Shown here in pieces: positions 11,301 through 21,830 of a DNA stretch of 64,000 nt (positions within the stretch are counted from its first letter, which is position 1; the number at the start of each line of letters is the position of its first letter). The DNA comes from Xiphophorus maculatus (taxonomy: Eukaryota > Chordata > Actinopteri > Cyprinodontiformes > Poeciliidae), in the NCBI RefSeq assembly GCF_002775205.1, contig NC_036447.1, positions 21,310,501-21,374,500 of the forward strand, in the 5' to 3' direction. The notes below the pieces were generated by a model, which was not told the origin of the DNA, searched no databases, and was given only the letters and a program-made list of their open reading frames with translations. The position numbers and the translations under genes were made by a program.

Positions 11301-12052
11301 CAGAGAGTTTGAGCAGTAGAAACATCTCTGTCTCTAATAACAAGAAAAGAAAAGTAAAATAAAAACAATTTATTTACAACCCCCCCTGGCTTCTATTCAT
11401 TTGTACAAATGTCTACTAACAACTGTCTTCTATTAATATTATTTCAATGAAGTTTTGAAAAATAAAGTCAAGGGACACGCTGGCTCACTCTCCAGCACGG
11501 TAGATGGCGATAATGAGTCTTTACGTTGGATACAACCTGCAAAAAAAAAAAGAAAATCGAAGAAGAAGAAGAAGAGCGAACGTTTGCAGAGGCAGTTTCT
11601 TCCGTTTGAGGCAGAGCAAAGTAATGGGACGTAGCTTTCTTTAGTTTGGATCAACGCCGAGCTCCAACTACCCAGAAACTGTCTAAGGAAAATCAGGAAA
11701 GAAGCTAAAAGCGGCGACATGGAGACGGAGAGCTTCAGGAAGAGAGACTCCCGAAGCAGCTAAGACGAAAATAAGGTGCGACACATCATGGAGGCTGGGC
11801 TCAACCCCACGGTTCTGCTGGACGGGTTAGGTTCGTATGTTTTCGTTTCATCTGTAGCTTAGGAACAGGTGACTAATGGATAACTAGCTCAAATGTAGCC
11901 AGTAGATGTAAAATATTCTGTTTTAGTTTTCCGGTAGAAATATTCCGTGTCCTTCATATTGTTAGTGATCATTCGGGCTTGGAAACCGATTTAGCTAAGA
12001 AACGGGATTATGTGTTAAAGCAGAGACAACAACGACTTTAAGCTAATTAAGA

Positions 12053-12115
<63 letters not shown>

Positions 12116-15100
12116 ATTTTCTGTAATCAGATACCCTGCTGGAATAATTAGCTGGCCAAAGGAGGAGATAAAAGCCACTGATATTAAGACTAGAAAACTA
12201 CTAACAATGCATGGAGGATTCCATCCCAAATCCAGCACCCTGAGACTGTACACGAGCCGCAAGGAAGGAGGCAGAGGACTAGTGAGTGTGAGAACCACAG
12301 TCCAGGACGAAACAACTAAGATCCATAAATACATCAGGGACAAAGCCTCAACAGACAATGTGCTCAGTGAATATCTCAGACAACAGGGAACGGAGGTTGA
12401 GGTGCCAGAGATACCATCATGGCAGGACAAGCCCCTACATGGGATGTACCACCAGCAAATAACCCAAGTGGCTGATATCAGTAAATCCTACCAATGGCTG
12501 GAAAAAGCTGGACTCAAGGACAGCACAGAGGCCCTCATCCTGGCCGCCCAGGAACAGGCCCTAAACACCAGAGCAATAGAGGCCCAGATATACCACACCA
12601 GACAAGACCCAAGGTGTAGGTTGTGCAAGGAGGCCCCTGAGACAGTCCAGCACATAACAGCAGGGTGCAAGATACTGGCAGGGAAAGCGTACATGGAACG
12701 ACATAACCAAGTTGCAGGCATAGTGTACAGAAACATCTGTGCAGAATATGGACTGGAAACCCCGGGATCAAAGTGGGAAACACCCCCAAAGGTGGCGGAG
12801 AACGCCAGAGCTAAGATCCTGTGGGACTTCCAGATCCAGACAGACAAAATGGTAATGGCGAACCAACCAGACATTGTCGTAGTGGATAAACAACAGAGGA
12901 AAGCCGTTGTGATAGATGTAGCAATACCAAGCGACTGCAACATCAGGAAAAAGGAGCACGAGAAACTAGAGAAATACCAGGGCCTCAGGGAGGAACTGGA
13001 GAGGGCCTGGAAGGTGAAGACCACAGTGGTGCCTGTGGTCATCGGGGCCCTCGGGGCAGTCACCCCCAAACTGGACCAATGGCTACAACAGATCCCAGGA
13101 ACAACATCAGACATCTCAGTCCAGAAATGTGCAGTCCTTGGCACAGCCAAGATACTGCGCAGAACCCTCAAGCTCCCAGGCCTCTGGTAGAGGACCCGAG
13201 CTCAGAGGATAAGAACCACCCGCGGTGGGTGAGAAGGGAATTTATTTTTGAAAAATGTTATAAAACAAAGTTATTGCTCGTATGTCACAAGACAGTGATA
13301 TGACGTCCCATTAGTACCAAAAGTATGTCTGTGTGTATGACATCTTTACTAATGCCGCAACAGAAAGAGCAAAGAGTCAGGGAGGAGACATTAGACCAGA
13401 GGCCAGAAGCAGATCTTCCCAGGTGAGGGATTATAGCTGGATGAGAAAAAGAGATGGAAACTGATGTTTATGTGCAGCAATTTCAACTTTTTTGTAAGGC
13501 CATGTTATGGCACAGAATAAAGCTTAAAAATGTACAGCTTTTACCGCAACGTTTTGAAAAAGGTGCCACAAAATCTGTAATTTTAGGCTGCAGCAATCAC
13601 AGAAAAAACATCGCACCATCCTGGAGGGAATGTCTTTTTGAGAGCATCCCTTGCAAATACTGCAGTCACTTGGATAAATAACCAGTCAAAACCAGCAAAG
13701 CAAAAATATTGCATCAAGCTGCAGACACTACTAAGCTAAGAAAACCTAATACAAGAAATACTTAAATTGTGTACCCTAAGAATATTTAGTTGAGCCTACA
13801 AATACTTATCGTTGTTCATTTTAGGTCATTTTTCTTTAAATTTTTTTATTTTTAAATGTGGCTTGGTATTATGGGGCCTCAGGGACACCGCCAGGAATCT
13901 TTGGCCCCATGACAAAAAATTAAATTGATGATGTCAATTAGTGGCTGAACACATCAACAAACTAATGCTGCTGTGTTATTTTAGAGATCCTTCTTAAGTC
14001 CCACATGTACATTTCAGTACCACATTTAACTGGTACTTTGTGGTCATCATAAACACACTAACATCATCATTAATGTCTGCTCAGATGACAAAATAAATGA
14101 CTTGTGTTGTAAACACAGCAAAATCAAGAATTGCTGCTTAGCTTAAGCATTACAGAGCGTTTAATTGCAGCTGCAATATATTATATAATTTGTCAGCTTT
14201 ACAGGGTTTCTCCCAGTGTATTATAAGCTTGGTGGACTTATTACCAATTAATAACCTTACAAAACAGATATTTATACCCAAGACTCAGTGGTTTGTTTAC
14301 ACTCGAGCCATTTAACCTCAGACAGTGCACAAATACTGCAAAAAAATGGTCTTTTTTCTAAGCTAATTTTCTCTGATCTTACTGGAACAATTTTTAGGAA
14401 CTGTGAGATTTCCGGTGGTTAGTGAGTTGACGTTCCAATGTACAAATGGGTGTGGCGGCAGCAGTGGCTGGGGAAAGTGAAAAGCTGTTGCAGTGGCCGC
14501 TCTCTGTCTAGCAGCAGGAGAAGTGTTCTGCTTGGCTGGGGAGCAGAGGTTCGTCTTCTCTCAGGATAACGGTGGGAAACCTGCTTAGTAGACGTCATCA
14601 GAGCTCAGATTGGCCAGGTTCAGGCTTTTTTTTTTTTTACAGTTACTCGATAAACAAGCAGCAAACTGATAGATTTTGGTTCTAGAGTTCCTTCAAAGGG
14701 CATATCAAAGAGTTTTAACAAGACATGATGTCACTTGATCACTCTGTGAAACTCCTTTTTCCTGGGAATAAAAATGGGTGATAATGTGTTTCCATGTTTG
14801 CTGCAGATGTTAAGCAGATGCTGATGGTTAAAGAAGAAGCTCCTGAAGACCACCGATCTGTTGCTGAGCTGCATGACCCAAACCTGCACCAGATAAAGGA
14901 GGAGCAGGAAGAAGTCTGCATCAGTCTGGGAGGAGAGCAGCTCAACAAGAAGGAGGAGATCGATGTCATCAGGTTTCCAGTCTCTACTACTCCTATAAAG
15001 AGTGAGGATGAAATACAGTCCATTCTGCTCTCACAGAATCTTTATCACGACCAAATTAAAGGCAGAGATCTTCCAGAAGAGAATGATGAAGGTGAATCCA

Positions 15101-18100
15101 TCAAGATTGAAGAAATCGAACCATCTCCACAATCTTCTGAGACTGAAGATTCTGAGAATGACGAAGAGGACGATGATGTAAACCATGTCTCTGCGTTGAA
15201 ACACTTGTCAGATTCTGGACTGAAAACTAATGACAAGAGCAATGCCTGGAAGTCAAATGGAGACATTCTTAACAAATCTTTTAGCTCATTTGAGTTTGAT
15301 GTTCACAGCTACTCTCTTCAGACTGGTGGAGCACCTTCACAAATAGGGTCTTCAAGCTCAGTTGATAATAGTAAATGTTTTACAGAGGAGAAAAACACAG
15401 ATTCACAAACTAAAGTACAGACAGAAGGGAAGTTTAGCTGTGAAGACTGTGGAAAAACATTTGCTAGAAAAAATACTTTAAACAGACATAAGAGAACCCA
15501 CACAGGACAGAAACCTTTCTGTTGTGATGTATGTGGACAAAGATTTAACCTGAAACAAACTTTAAACATACACATGAGAATCCACACGGGACAGAAACCT
15601 TTCTGTTGTGATCTTTGTGGACAAAGTTTTAGCCATAAATCAACTTTAATCAGACACAGGAGAGTCCACACAGGAGAGAAACCTTTCTGTTGTGATTTTT
15701 GTGGACAAAGATTTACCGATAAAGGAAGTTTAAACACACACAGGAGAATCCACACAGGACAGAAACCTTACTGTTGTGATCTTTGTGGACAAAGATTTAG
15801 ACAAAAATTACATGTAAACATACACATGACAGTCCATACAGGACAGAAGCCTTACTGTTGTGATATTTGCGGAAAAAGACTTGGCCATAAAGTAAGTTTA
15901 AGCACACACATGAGAATTCACACAGGACAGAAACCTTTCTGTTGTGATATTTGTGGACAAAGATTTAGTCAGAAATCTAACTTAAATACACACATGAGAA
16001 TTCACATAGCAGAAACCTTTCTGTAGTGATATCTGCGAACAAAGATTTAGCCATAAATCACTTGTAAACATACACTTTGTGTGTCCACACAGAACAGAAA
16101 TCTTTCTTTTATGCTTTTCGTGGTCAAAGATTTGGCAAAAAAAACAAAGTTTAAACACACATATGAGACTCCACAAAGGATAGAAACCTTTCTGTTGTGG
16201 ACAAAGATTTAGACAGAAATCACATATAAACACACAGACACGAAAACTCACCCTGGAAGAGAAATGCTTGAACTGCATTGTTGCAGTTGGCTGTGAAATA
16301 TTTCCCTGTCATTAAAGGCAACAGTCTTCACTGGTTAGTTTCAGCAGTTAATTTTCGTATTTCAACCTTAGGGCTGGGCAATATTTCTGAAATATGTATC
16401 ACAATATAACCATTTCATATCACAATAATGATTGATTAGTTGTTTGGTTTAAATATTCATAATACTGCCAAACTGGTGACATGACCTTTCCTCTTCATGC
16501 TCAATTTCCTCTTGAGCGGTTGTTCTCATTTCCTTTCACTCCAAGTTGTGCTTTTTTATTTTTAAGGATTTATGGGAAACGGGGGCAAAACTTGAAAGTG
16601 CTCCCATATACTGAAACATAGTGTGCGCATTCTGTGAACTGTCCACGGGCGGCTGAGATTTTATTGCTGAGCGCAGCAATTGCCTATATTTCTTGTGACA
16701 ATTTAATTCATTTGCAACAACCTGAATGAATAATATCACGTTTAGTAAGCTAGATGGACAACTAGGCCTTTTTCTTCTCCACCAGGGCATCCATCGCACA
16801 ACTGTCAGTGGGAGTCACGGTGCTGCGACTGGCGTCTATTGGACATAAATCTATTGATATTGATCACGTGTCTATCACAATAGACATTGTTTCATTGCCC
16901 AGCCCTATTCAATCTTAAAACATTTTATATAAATCGCTGATTTGCTCAGTTGTGTAAGTGGTGGTTTCTTTGGCAGGCATGTTTTATTAATTGTGATTTA
17001 TCTATTGTTCAGATTGAGTTGTAGTACAGGTGTGTTATCAGTTTATGTAAATAGTTTGGTTGTTTCAGAAAGAGAATTGGAGCACCTCTTGGTAATTGAG
17101 TTGACTATGACCTCCTCTGTACTGCAGAGTATTCTTGAATCAAGATAGCCGAAGCTCTTCCCACAGTAAAACATCAACAGGACAAAGATCCTCATCACAG
17201 AGGCAAATCTAAAAAGAATTTGATTTAAAAATGTTGTCCTCTTGGAATTACTAGAATCTCATCAGAGCTGTGCTGAGATGCAGACCTCAACGAAACGAAT
17301 TGGAGAAAAAAAAAAGCCCAAGATTTTATTTTTGTGTCTGCATTTAGTCGTCTGAACCCCCAGATTGGTGTTCATGCCAAAACCTCCAGGTTCTCCTGGA
17401 AGTTTCCTCCTTTTGAGATTATTTTTCCTTTTCATTGTCACTGTTGAACATCCAGCAATGAGGGTCTGAAACTGACTTACGGATGGTGTAAGGACTATCA
17501 ATCCCACAATCCACTACATTAACTCACTTTCAGCAGGAAAATTAGTAGTTTCTGATGCGAAACTCTGGTCATGCTGCAATTCAGTTACTTTGTATCTGGG
17601 ATCTTGCAGCCGGGTTGGACATCAGACCTGAGGTAACAGCGTTCTAGCTCCAACTGTGTTGTCTGTTTCTTTTTTGTTTTGTTTAGTTTTATTTTATAGT
17701 CTGAGTCTTTGCTCTTTTTACTGGAACAACCTCATCTTCTGTCAACCACAGCTTCTTCTGTCCCTGCTTTGTGAAGTGGTTTTCGGATGCGTATCTCTGT
17801 GGCATGCTGTGAAATGAAACTCCAAGAAAAAATGCAGCAACCTCCTGAAAATTGCTGTTGTGTTTTTAGCTTTTGATCCTGATTGGGACGCAGCTCCTTG
17901 TGGAAGACAAAGCAATGTCCAGAAAGTAGTTGGAAAACTGTCACTGGCCGCCTTTAGGCTCTACGTTTGGTGGACTTTGTTCCCAGCATTTGGTCAGATG
18001 TGCGGATTCCTCCTACGAATTTGTTGTACTCCCCCACATCTGTTGGTTTGGGGACAGACACCTTCTGATGTTTCCAATCTTCTGCCAGAGGAGCACTGTC

Positions 18101-21100
18101 TCACCTTTGTAGACAGAATGGATATTTGCACAAGTGGAAACCTCTCTTGTATCCATCCATATTGCAAATGGAAGGTCGTGATCCCTTTGAATGGAACCTC
18201 TCTGTGACCTTTGATGCAGAGCATTTTCTGTGGTTGTAGGAAAACCAACTCTCCCGAGCCGGAAACTCCCAAAGGCCCGAATCAGAAACTGTTGGAGTCA
18301 GTATCAGAGAGCACTTGCTTTTGATTGGTCAGGCAAGTACCAATCACATAAGCACCGGGGGCTGCTGTAATGTATCATATAAATTTTTTCTGTGTATGTG
18401 TGCATAGACAAAACAATGTTAACTAGTTTCTCAAATTGGTGACTGTGTGATGTTTTTATGATGTGAAGCACTTTGAACTGCTTTGTTGCTGAAATGTGTG
18501 ATGCAAATAAACTTGATTCATTAATATATGCCCTCAAAGTGAAATTTCTCAACATGTTGGCACTTTTTAAAATTGCTGAACAGTTCAGGAATTACAAAAA
18601 TGAGAAGTACACAAGCCAAGTGCTTGATGATAATGAGGGTTAAAAAGTCGGAATTTCAACATGGTGACGCAAGTAAACCACGGGCGACTGTGGCTCTTTG
18701 GTAGAGTAGTCGTCTTGCGATCGCGAAGGCTGTAGGTTCGATTCCAGCTTCCTCCTGCCACATGTCGATGTGCCTCTGAGCAAGGCACTTAACCCCAAAT
18801 TGCCTACCGATCTGTGTGTCGGTGTATAAATGTGTTTGTGAATGTGACTCTAGTGTAAAGCGCTTTGAGTGGTCAAAATGACTGGAAAAGCGCTTTATAA
18901 GTTCAGTCCATTTAAACGTTGCTAGCAATACCTCTTACAAACATTTTAAGCTTTACTTTCCATAAACAAACTTGGAAACGTATTTGCAGGCACTACATGT
19001 TTTATTGACTTAAGACACACACTTTCTTGTGTGTCTTGTAACAAATGTGTTTCTACCACATCTTCCTGTTGATGTGAGGAGCGGCTGTATGTGAAGACCG
19101 CCTTAAAAGTCGTACAGTAACTTAACAGAAACGTTTCAGCTTCCAGTTTCCCAGTGGGAAATCCGACTTTGGAGGGCGTTCCGGTAGGTTTTTTGGGGGT
19201 TTTTTGTTTTCAAATGACTGAACTCATAACACAAGTTTGTCCCACACCTATTTAAAGTAGAATGTTGTTGAAGTTTTTATTCTGCTCTAGAAGCAATGGT
19301 CCTCCTTTTCCATGAAAACAACTTTCCATGATATCACTTTGACCTCAGGGTCACTGTGATATGGGGCGAGACGCATACGCATCACTGAAGCAGTTGACAA
19401 AGATTCTGAAATCGTGATGGAAACAGCAATAAAAGTGGCTTCTTGGTTATTTTTATATGCTAGTTCAGCTTGTTTCACTATATTTGGGAGCTGTCAGAAG
19501 AAGGACAGAGAGACTCAAAGAACAGAGAAATGTGTGTGTGATCTCCACAGAGGAGGGGAAAAAACACAAAGATAAGAAATACACTGATCTCAGCCTACAT
19601 AGGCTCCCACTGACAGGTACAACTTTAGCATTTTTTCACCAAAAAACTCTTATTTTATTTTAATACAGATTCATAAACTACAGTTCACTTTAAGGTACAC
19701 ATTTAAATACTTGTTCCTCAACTTGGTGGCAAGTAATAAATATTTGATTTAGCAAAATTAATACCCAGGGGCATGCTGTGGTGGTGTAGGGGACAGCACT
19801 ATCCATGCCTTGAGTCCTCAACACGGCCGTCGTGGGTTCGACTCCCGGACCCGACGATATTTGCCGCATGTCTTCCCCCTGTTCTTCCCACGTTCCTGTC
19901 AGCCTACTTTCATATAAGGGACACTAGAGCCCACAAAAGACCCCCTGGAGGGGTAAAAAAAAATAAATGAATACCCAGGATGTTCAAAGCAGGCCAAGCT
20001 ATTCTGAGTGGAAGTTTGATCTGTCTTCATGTTAGGAATAATAAAATTAAGATCTATGATCAGTATCAGTTTACAACTTCGTCAACATAACAGACATAAA
20101 GAAATACAAGCAAGTTTTCAGACGGGATGATTTTTTTTTTTTCATGTTACAACCACAGACTTCAAGGTTAGGGTTATTAGAATCTGTAGAGCGAGTACGT
20201 CTTACACACACACTCCACAAATCTGGCCTTTCCTAAGTGCCAAGATGAAGGACATTGTTGACAGAAAGCTGTATTTGTAGTTTATCACAAGAAAACGCAA
20301 ACATGGAAATTGATGCCCTGGTCAGATGAGACAAATATGGCCCTTTTACATGTAAAACATTACGTGTGTGGTTGGAAAAACAACATCACCCTAAAGGTAA
20401 AACAAGGTTGTGGCAGCATCATGCCGAGAGCTCACTTTTCTTGAACATGGTTAGAGATGATATAGTTTTAGCAAAGAAGTAATTCCACAAGTTTTGACTC
20501 ATTAACGTATATCACAATTTTATGATTTACCATTTTTGTTCTGTTGTGCTTATATCCTACTAAATTACATAAAACCCAAATAAAATACTATTAAAGTTTG
20601 TGGCAGTGTTGAGAAAAAAAAAGAAAACGTTCAAAGGATGTGAAAACTTTTGCACTCTTTACTCCAAAGATGTTAAAGGTGAAGAAACCGCATTTAAAAA
20701 AAATCTCTGAAGAATTCAGAGCAGCTACTATTACTATAAATAGATCATTTCTAAATAAATCTTTTTATCCATAAAAAGGACTCATACTCTTGAACAGCAG
20801 TGAGTCTTTTTTCCCCTCAAACTTCCCATCCTTCATCCCAGTGGCGCAAAAAAGTGGATGTGCACTAAATGCGACACATAGGGGCGCTGCGCTAGAGGGG
20901 GCGCCAAAGTGATGGCGGAAAAGTTCATTCTCGTCAGCATTGTCTGGATTTAACAGCTGCCTGTGGGCGTGTAAATAATATAGTCAATATCAGAGACATG
21001 ACCCTGATCAGGCGGCACCAATGAGGGGCGCCGGATATACACTTCATGAAGTAGTTGCGCTCCTGCTTTCTCCTCTGGTTGCATCACGATCATTGCTCTA

Positions 21101-21299
21101 TGTTGCTTTCTGACATAAAACAGCATCAAGATCAAATCCATCCAGCATTTTTCCCCCCCCGCTGGTAAAACCGATTTAAAGTTAATTCATGTGCGTGATA
21201 CAGCTCTTTGAAACATGCGCTCATTCAGTAAGAGGATATCAATCAAAAGCTATATCCAGGCCAGCAAACAGCATTAAATAAACAATGCTGCTACTGTCA

Positions 21300-21333
<34 letters not shown>

Positions 21334-21416
21334 GTAACCTTACCTGTGAGCGGGTCGAAGGATCTGTCCAGCTCTCTGGAGTCAGAGAGACTCTGATCCT
21401 GACTCCTGGATTTCAT
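8390..21416 (-). CDS. kcnip2: Kv channel-interacting protein 2-like (KChIP2), 9 coding exons, 253 aa
   Basis: Minus-strand exons: 21344-21416, 10815-10913, 10575-10699, 10285-10354, 9576-9646, 9238-9345, 9054-9158, 8518-8580, 8390-8437. They sum to 762 nt with consistent phases. The product is an EF-hand calcium sensor that binds the N-terminus of Kv4 potassium channels, aiding surface delivery and slowing inactivation. Identification rests on SLSDSRELD near residue 9, [10 protein letters not shown] at 37-46, [16 protein letters not shown] at 165-180 and the LFDNVI C-terminus, all closest to KChIP2 among KChIP1-4. EF1 is degenerate, as in the family. The EF2 loop is 136-147, EF3 172-183, EF4 220-231. 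Oddities: an apparent GC donor after exon 2, His and Asn in EF2 calcium positions, Tyr in place of a second N-terminal Cys, and a 10.4-kb first intron containing another gene. Only the long N-terminal isoform is resolved. Confidence 0.93.
11480..11787 (+). promoter_or_regulatory. Zinc-finger promoter module, copy 3
   Basis: It contains GTAGATGGCGATAATG, GTTGGATACAACC, an A-rich and GAAGAAGAAGAAG tract (11541-11578), then TTTAGTTTGGATCAACGCCG and a 5'UTR ending GTGCGACACATC before the ATG at 11788. It matches copy 1 (2193-2470, minus) over most of its length, including the 5'UTR, and copy 2 in the first part. Confidence 0.5.
11788..16026 (+). CDS. C2H2 zinc-finger protein B (two exons, 420 aa, 7 fingers), nested in kcnip2 intron 1
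   Basis: Exons 11788-11830 and 14807-16026 (donor G|gttcgt, acceptor ttgctgcag) join in phase as [14 protein letters not shown] then [15 protein letters not shown]. Residues about 15-222 are acidic with psi-K-x-E sites VKEE, IKEE, IKSE and IKIE. Residues about 224-415 carry seven C2H2 fingers with HTGQKP or HTGEKP linkers. The seventh finger is complete, but the following linker is broken (HIAETFL then stop) and finger remnants continue out of frame to about 16270. The gene runs antisense to kcnip2, wholly inside its first intron. Its own intron contains a (TA)n tract and a truncated LINE. It is a close paralogue of the gene at 3940-6152 and a probable nuclear DNA-binding protein of unknown target. 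Confidence 0.88.
12055..12111. repeat. (TA)n microsatellite
   Basis: About 28 uninterrupted TA units lie immediately 5' of the truncated LINE. R4/Dong-type elements are known to prefer simple-repeat targets, so this may mark the insertion site, although 5' truncation makes that uncertain. Confidence 0.95.
12120..13260 (+). mobile_element. 5'-truncated R4/Dong/Rex6-like LINE (C-terminal Pol with restriction-like endonuclease)
   Basis: An open frame runs from about 12120 (in frame upstream of the ATG at 12207) to the stop at 13188-13190 with no internal stop. It reads [12 protein letters not shown] then [15 protein letters not shown], a sequence typical of fish LINEs that use a restriction-like endonuclease. 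A zinc-binding CRLC-x8-H-x4-C motif follows at about residues 134-150 of the 12207 frame. An endonuclease core [19 protein letters not shown] follows at about 222-240. The reverse transcriptase domain is missing because the copy is truncated at the (TA)n tract. The 3'UTR is short (to about 13260). It sits sense-oriented in the intron of zinc-finger gene B. The R4/Dong/Rex6 assignment is from motif type, not a search. Confidence 0.8.
13261..14790. other. Intron sequence of zinc-finger gene B, no further gene seen
   Basis: This is non-coding sequence between the LINE and the finger exon. It contains unclassified, probably repeat-derived stretches (for example TGGGGCCTCAGGGACACC at about 13872 and GGGTTTCTCCCAGTGTATTA at about 14203). 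No open frame with a known domain was seen on either strand. Confidence 0.5.
16027..16275 (+). pseudogene. Eroded zinc-finger remnants after the stop of gene B
   Basis: Beyond the stop at 16024-16026 the DNA still resembles the finger-repeat unit: ATCTGCGAACAAAGATTTAG (about 16031), AAACACACATATGAGACTCC (about 16154), TTTCTGTTGTGGACAAAG (about 16190). These lie in different frames with small deletions. At least two, probably three, former fingers can be traced. Confidence 0.75.
16369..16907. mobile_element. Non-autonomous hAT-type element in the 3'UTR of gene B
   Basis: The termini TAGGGCTGGGCAATAT and ATTGCCCAGCCCTA form an inverted repeat of about 14-16 bp. The flanking 8-mers TTCAACCT (16361-16368) and TTCAATCT (16908-16915) match at 7 of 8 positions, a slightly decayed target duplication. 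The paralogous 3'UTR of gene A has a single uninterrupted TTCAACCTTAAA at this position, which is the empty site. It has no transposase frame. Confidence 0.85.
16908..17150 (+). other. 3'UTR of zinc-finger gene B resumed after the hAT insertion
   Basis: Blocks such as TTATATAAATCG, GGCAGGCATGTTTTATT, TTATCTATTGTTCAG, ATGTAAATAG and TATGACCTCCTCTGTA line up with the 3' flank of gene A (6265-6480). This shows that the duplicated unit included the 3'UTR. Confidence 0.6.
18300..18525 (+). repeat. LINE (L2/Rex1-like) 3'-tail fragment
   Basis: ATGTGAAGCACTTTGAACTG at about 18463 followed by GATGCAAATAAACTTGATTC resembles the 3' tails of fish L2/Rex1-type LINEs. There is no coding sequence. The assignment is by recognition only. 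Confidence 0.4.
18686..18917 (+). mobile_element. tRNA-derived SINE with LINE-like tail
   Basis: The A-box-like TGGCTCTTTGGTAGAGTAG and B-box-like GTAGGTTCGATTCC form a tRNA-like head. It is followed by GCAAGGCACTTAACCCC and the tail AAAGCGCTTTGAGTGGTC-x12-AAAGCGCTTTATAA, widespread in fish SINEs. It lies in kcnip2 intron 1. Confidence 0.75.
19768..19965 (+). mobile_element. tRNA-derived SINE, copy 1 of the GCATGCTGTGGTGG family
   Basis: It begins GGCATGCTGTGGTGGTGTAG and has a B-box GTGGGTTCGACTCCCGGACC. The body has TTTGCCGCATGTCTTCCCC and CCTGTCAGCCTACTTTC, and the copy ends GACCCCCTGGAGGGGTAAAA followed by an A-rich tail. The sister copy is at 23243. It lies in kcnip2 intron 1. Confidence 0.8.
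20120..20660 (+). pseudogene. Tc1/mariner transposase relic
   Basis: One frame contains [19 protein letters not shown] at about 20319-20375, recognisable as the central WSDE region of Tc1 transposases with the second catalytic Asp. GCAGCATCATGC follows (the GGGSIM motif region). Frameshifts and stops surround it. The outer part includes CATGTTACAACCACAGACTT, typical of Tc1 ends. It is inactive and lies in kcnip2 intron 1. Confidence 0.7.
21285..21334. repeat. (ATG)n microsatellite beside kcnip2 exon 1
   Basis: A run of about 13 ATG/TGA-phase units lies about 10 bases inside kcnip2 intron 1 (its donor is 21343-21342, minus strand). It reads (CAT)n on the transcribed strand. Confidence 0.9.
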
Positions 21417-21830
21417 CCTTTTCTCTTATTTTTCACCGAACCGCCGCGCTGGCGCTGCAGGGTCCGAGCCGCCGCGCTTCATTCACGTCTTTACTCCCGC
21501 TGACATGTCAGTCTGTGCACGCTGCTCAAAAAGAAAATATATATATATCAACAAGGGAGGAAAACTGTCCGCGCAAAGCTCTCTGCGGTCCCTTCTTTCC
21601 CCAAACTGGAGCGTGTTTTCTTCCTCCGACTCTCATCCACGGTTCGGATGGATTCTGTGGAGGTTTTAGAGTCAAGTGTCACTTTCCTGGTAGTTGGCGC
21701 ACAAGAACTGGAACCGTGCTGAGTCCGTCCCGCTGGTGCGCCTCACATTTGTTGGGAAAGAGGAAGGGAGGGGGGCGCACAGCGTCACAGGGAAGCGGAG
21801 AGATCTCCTCTTCTCTGGGAGACGCTGGAG
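21417..21830 (-). promoter_or_regulatory. kcnip2 5'UTR and GC-rich promoter region
   Basis: Sequence upstream of the kcnip2 ATG is locally GC- and CpG-rich (GAACCGCCGCGCTGGCGCTG and GAGCCGCCGCGCTTC near 21438-21480; GGGGGGCGCACAGCGTC near 21770), unlike the AT-rich surroundings. It resembles a CpG-type promoter. No TATA box or start site could be assigned. Confidence 0.5.

Noticed and set aside
12488-13171. 227-codon antisense frame
   Set aside because: Shadow of the LINE Pol frame on the other strand.
18690-18760. tRNA gene
   Set aside because: A- and B-box-like sequences are present, but the segment continues into a LINE-like tail and a cloverleaf is not maintained. It is a SINE head. The same applies at 19780-19860 and 23250-23330.
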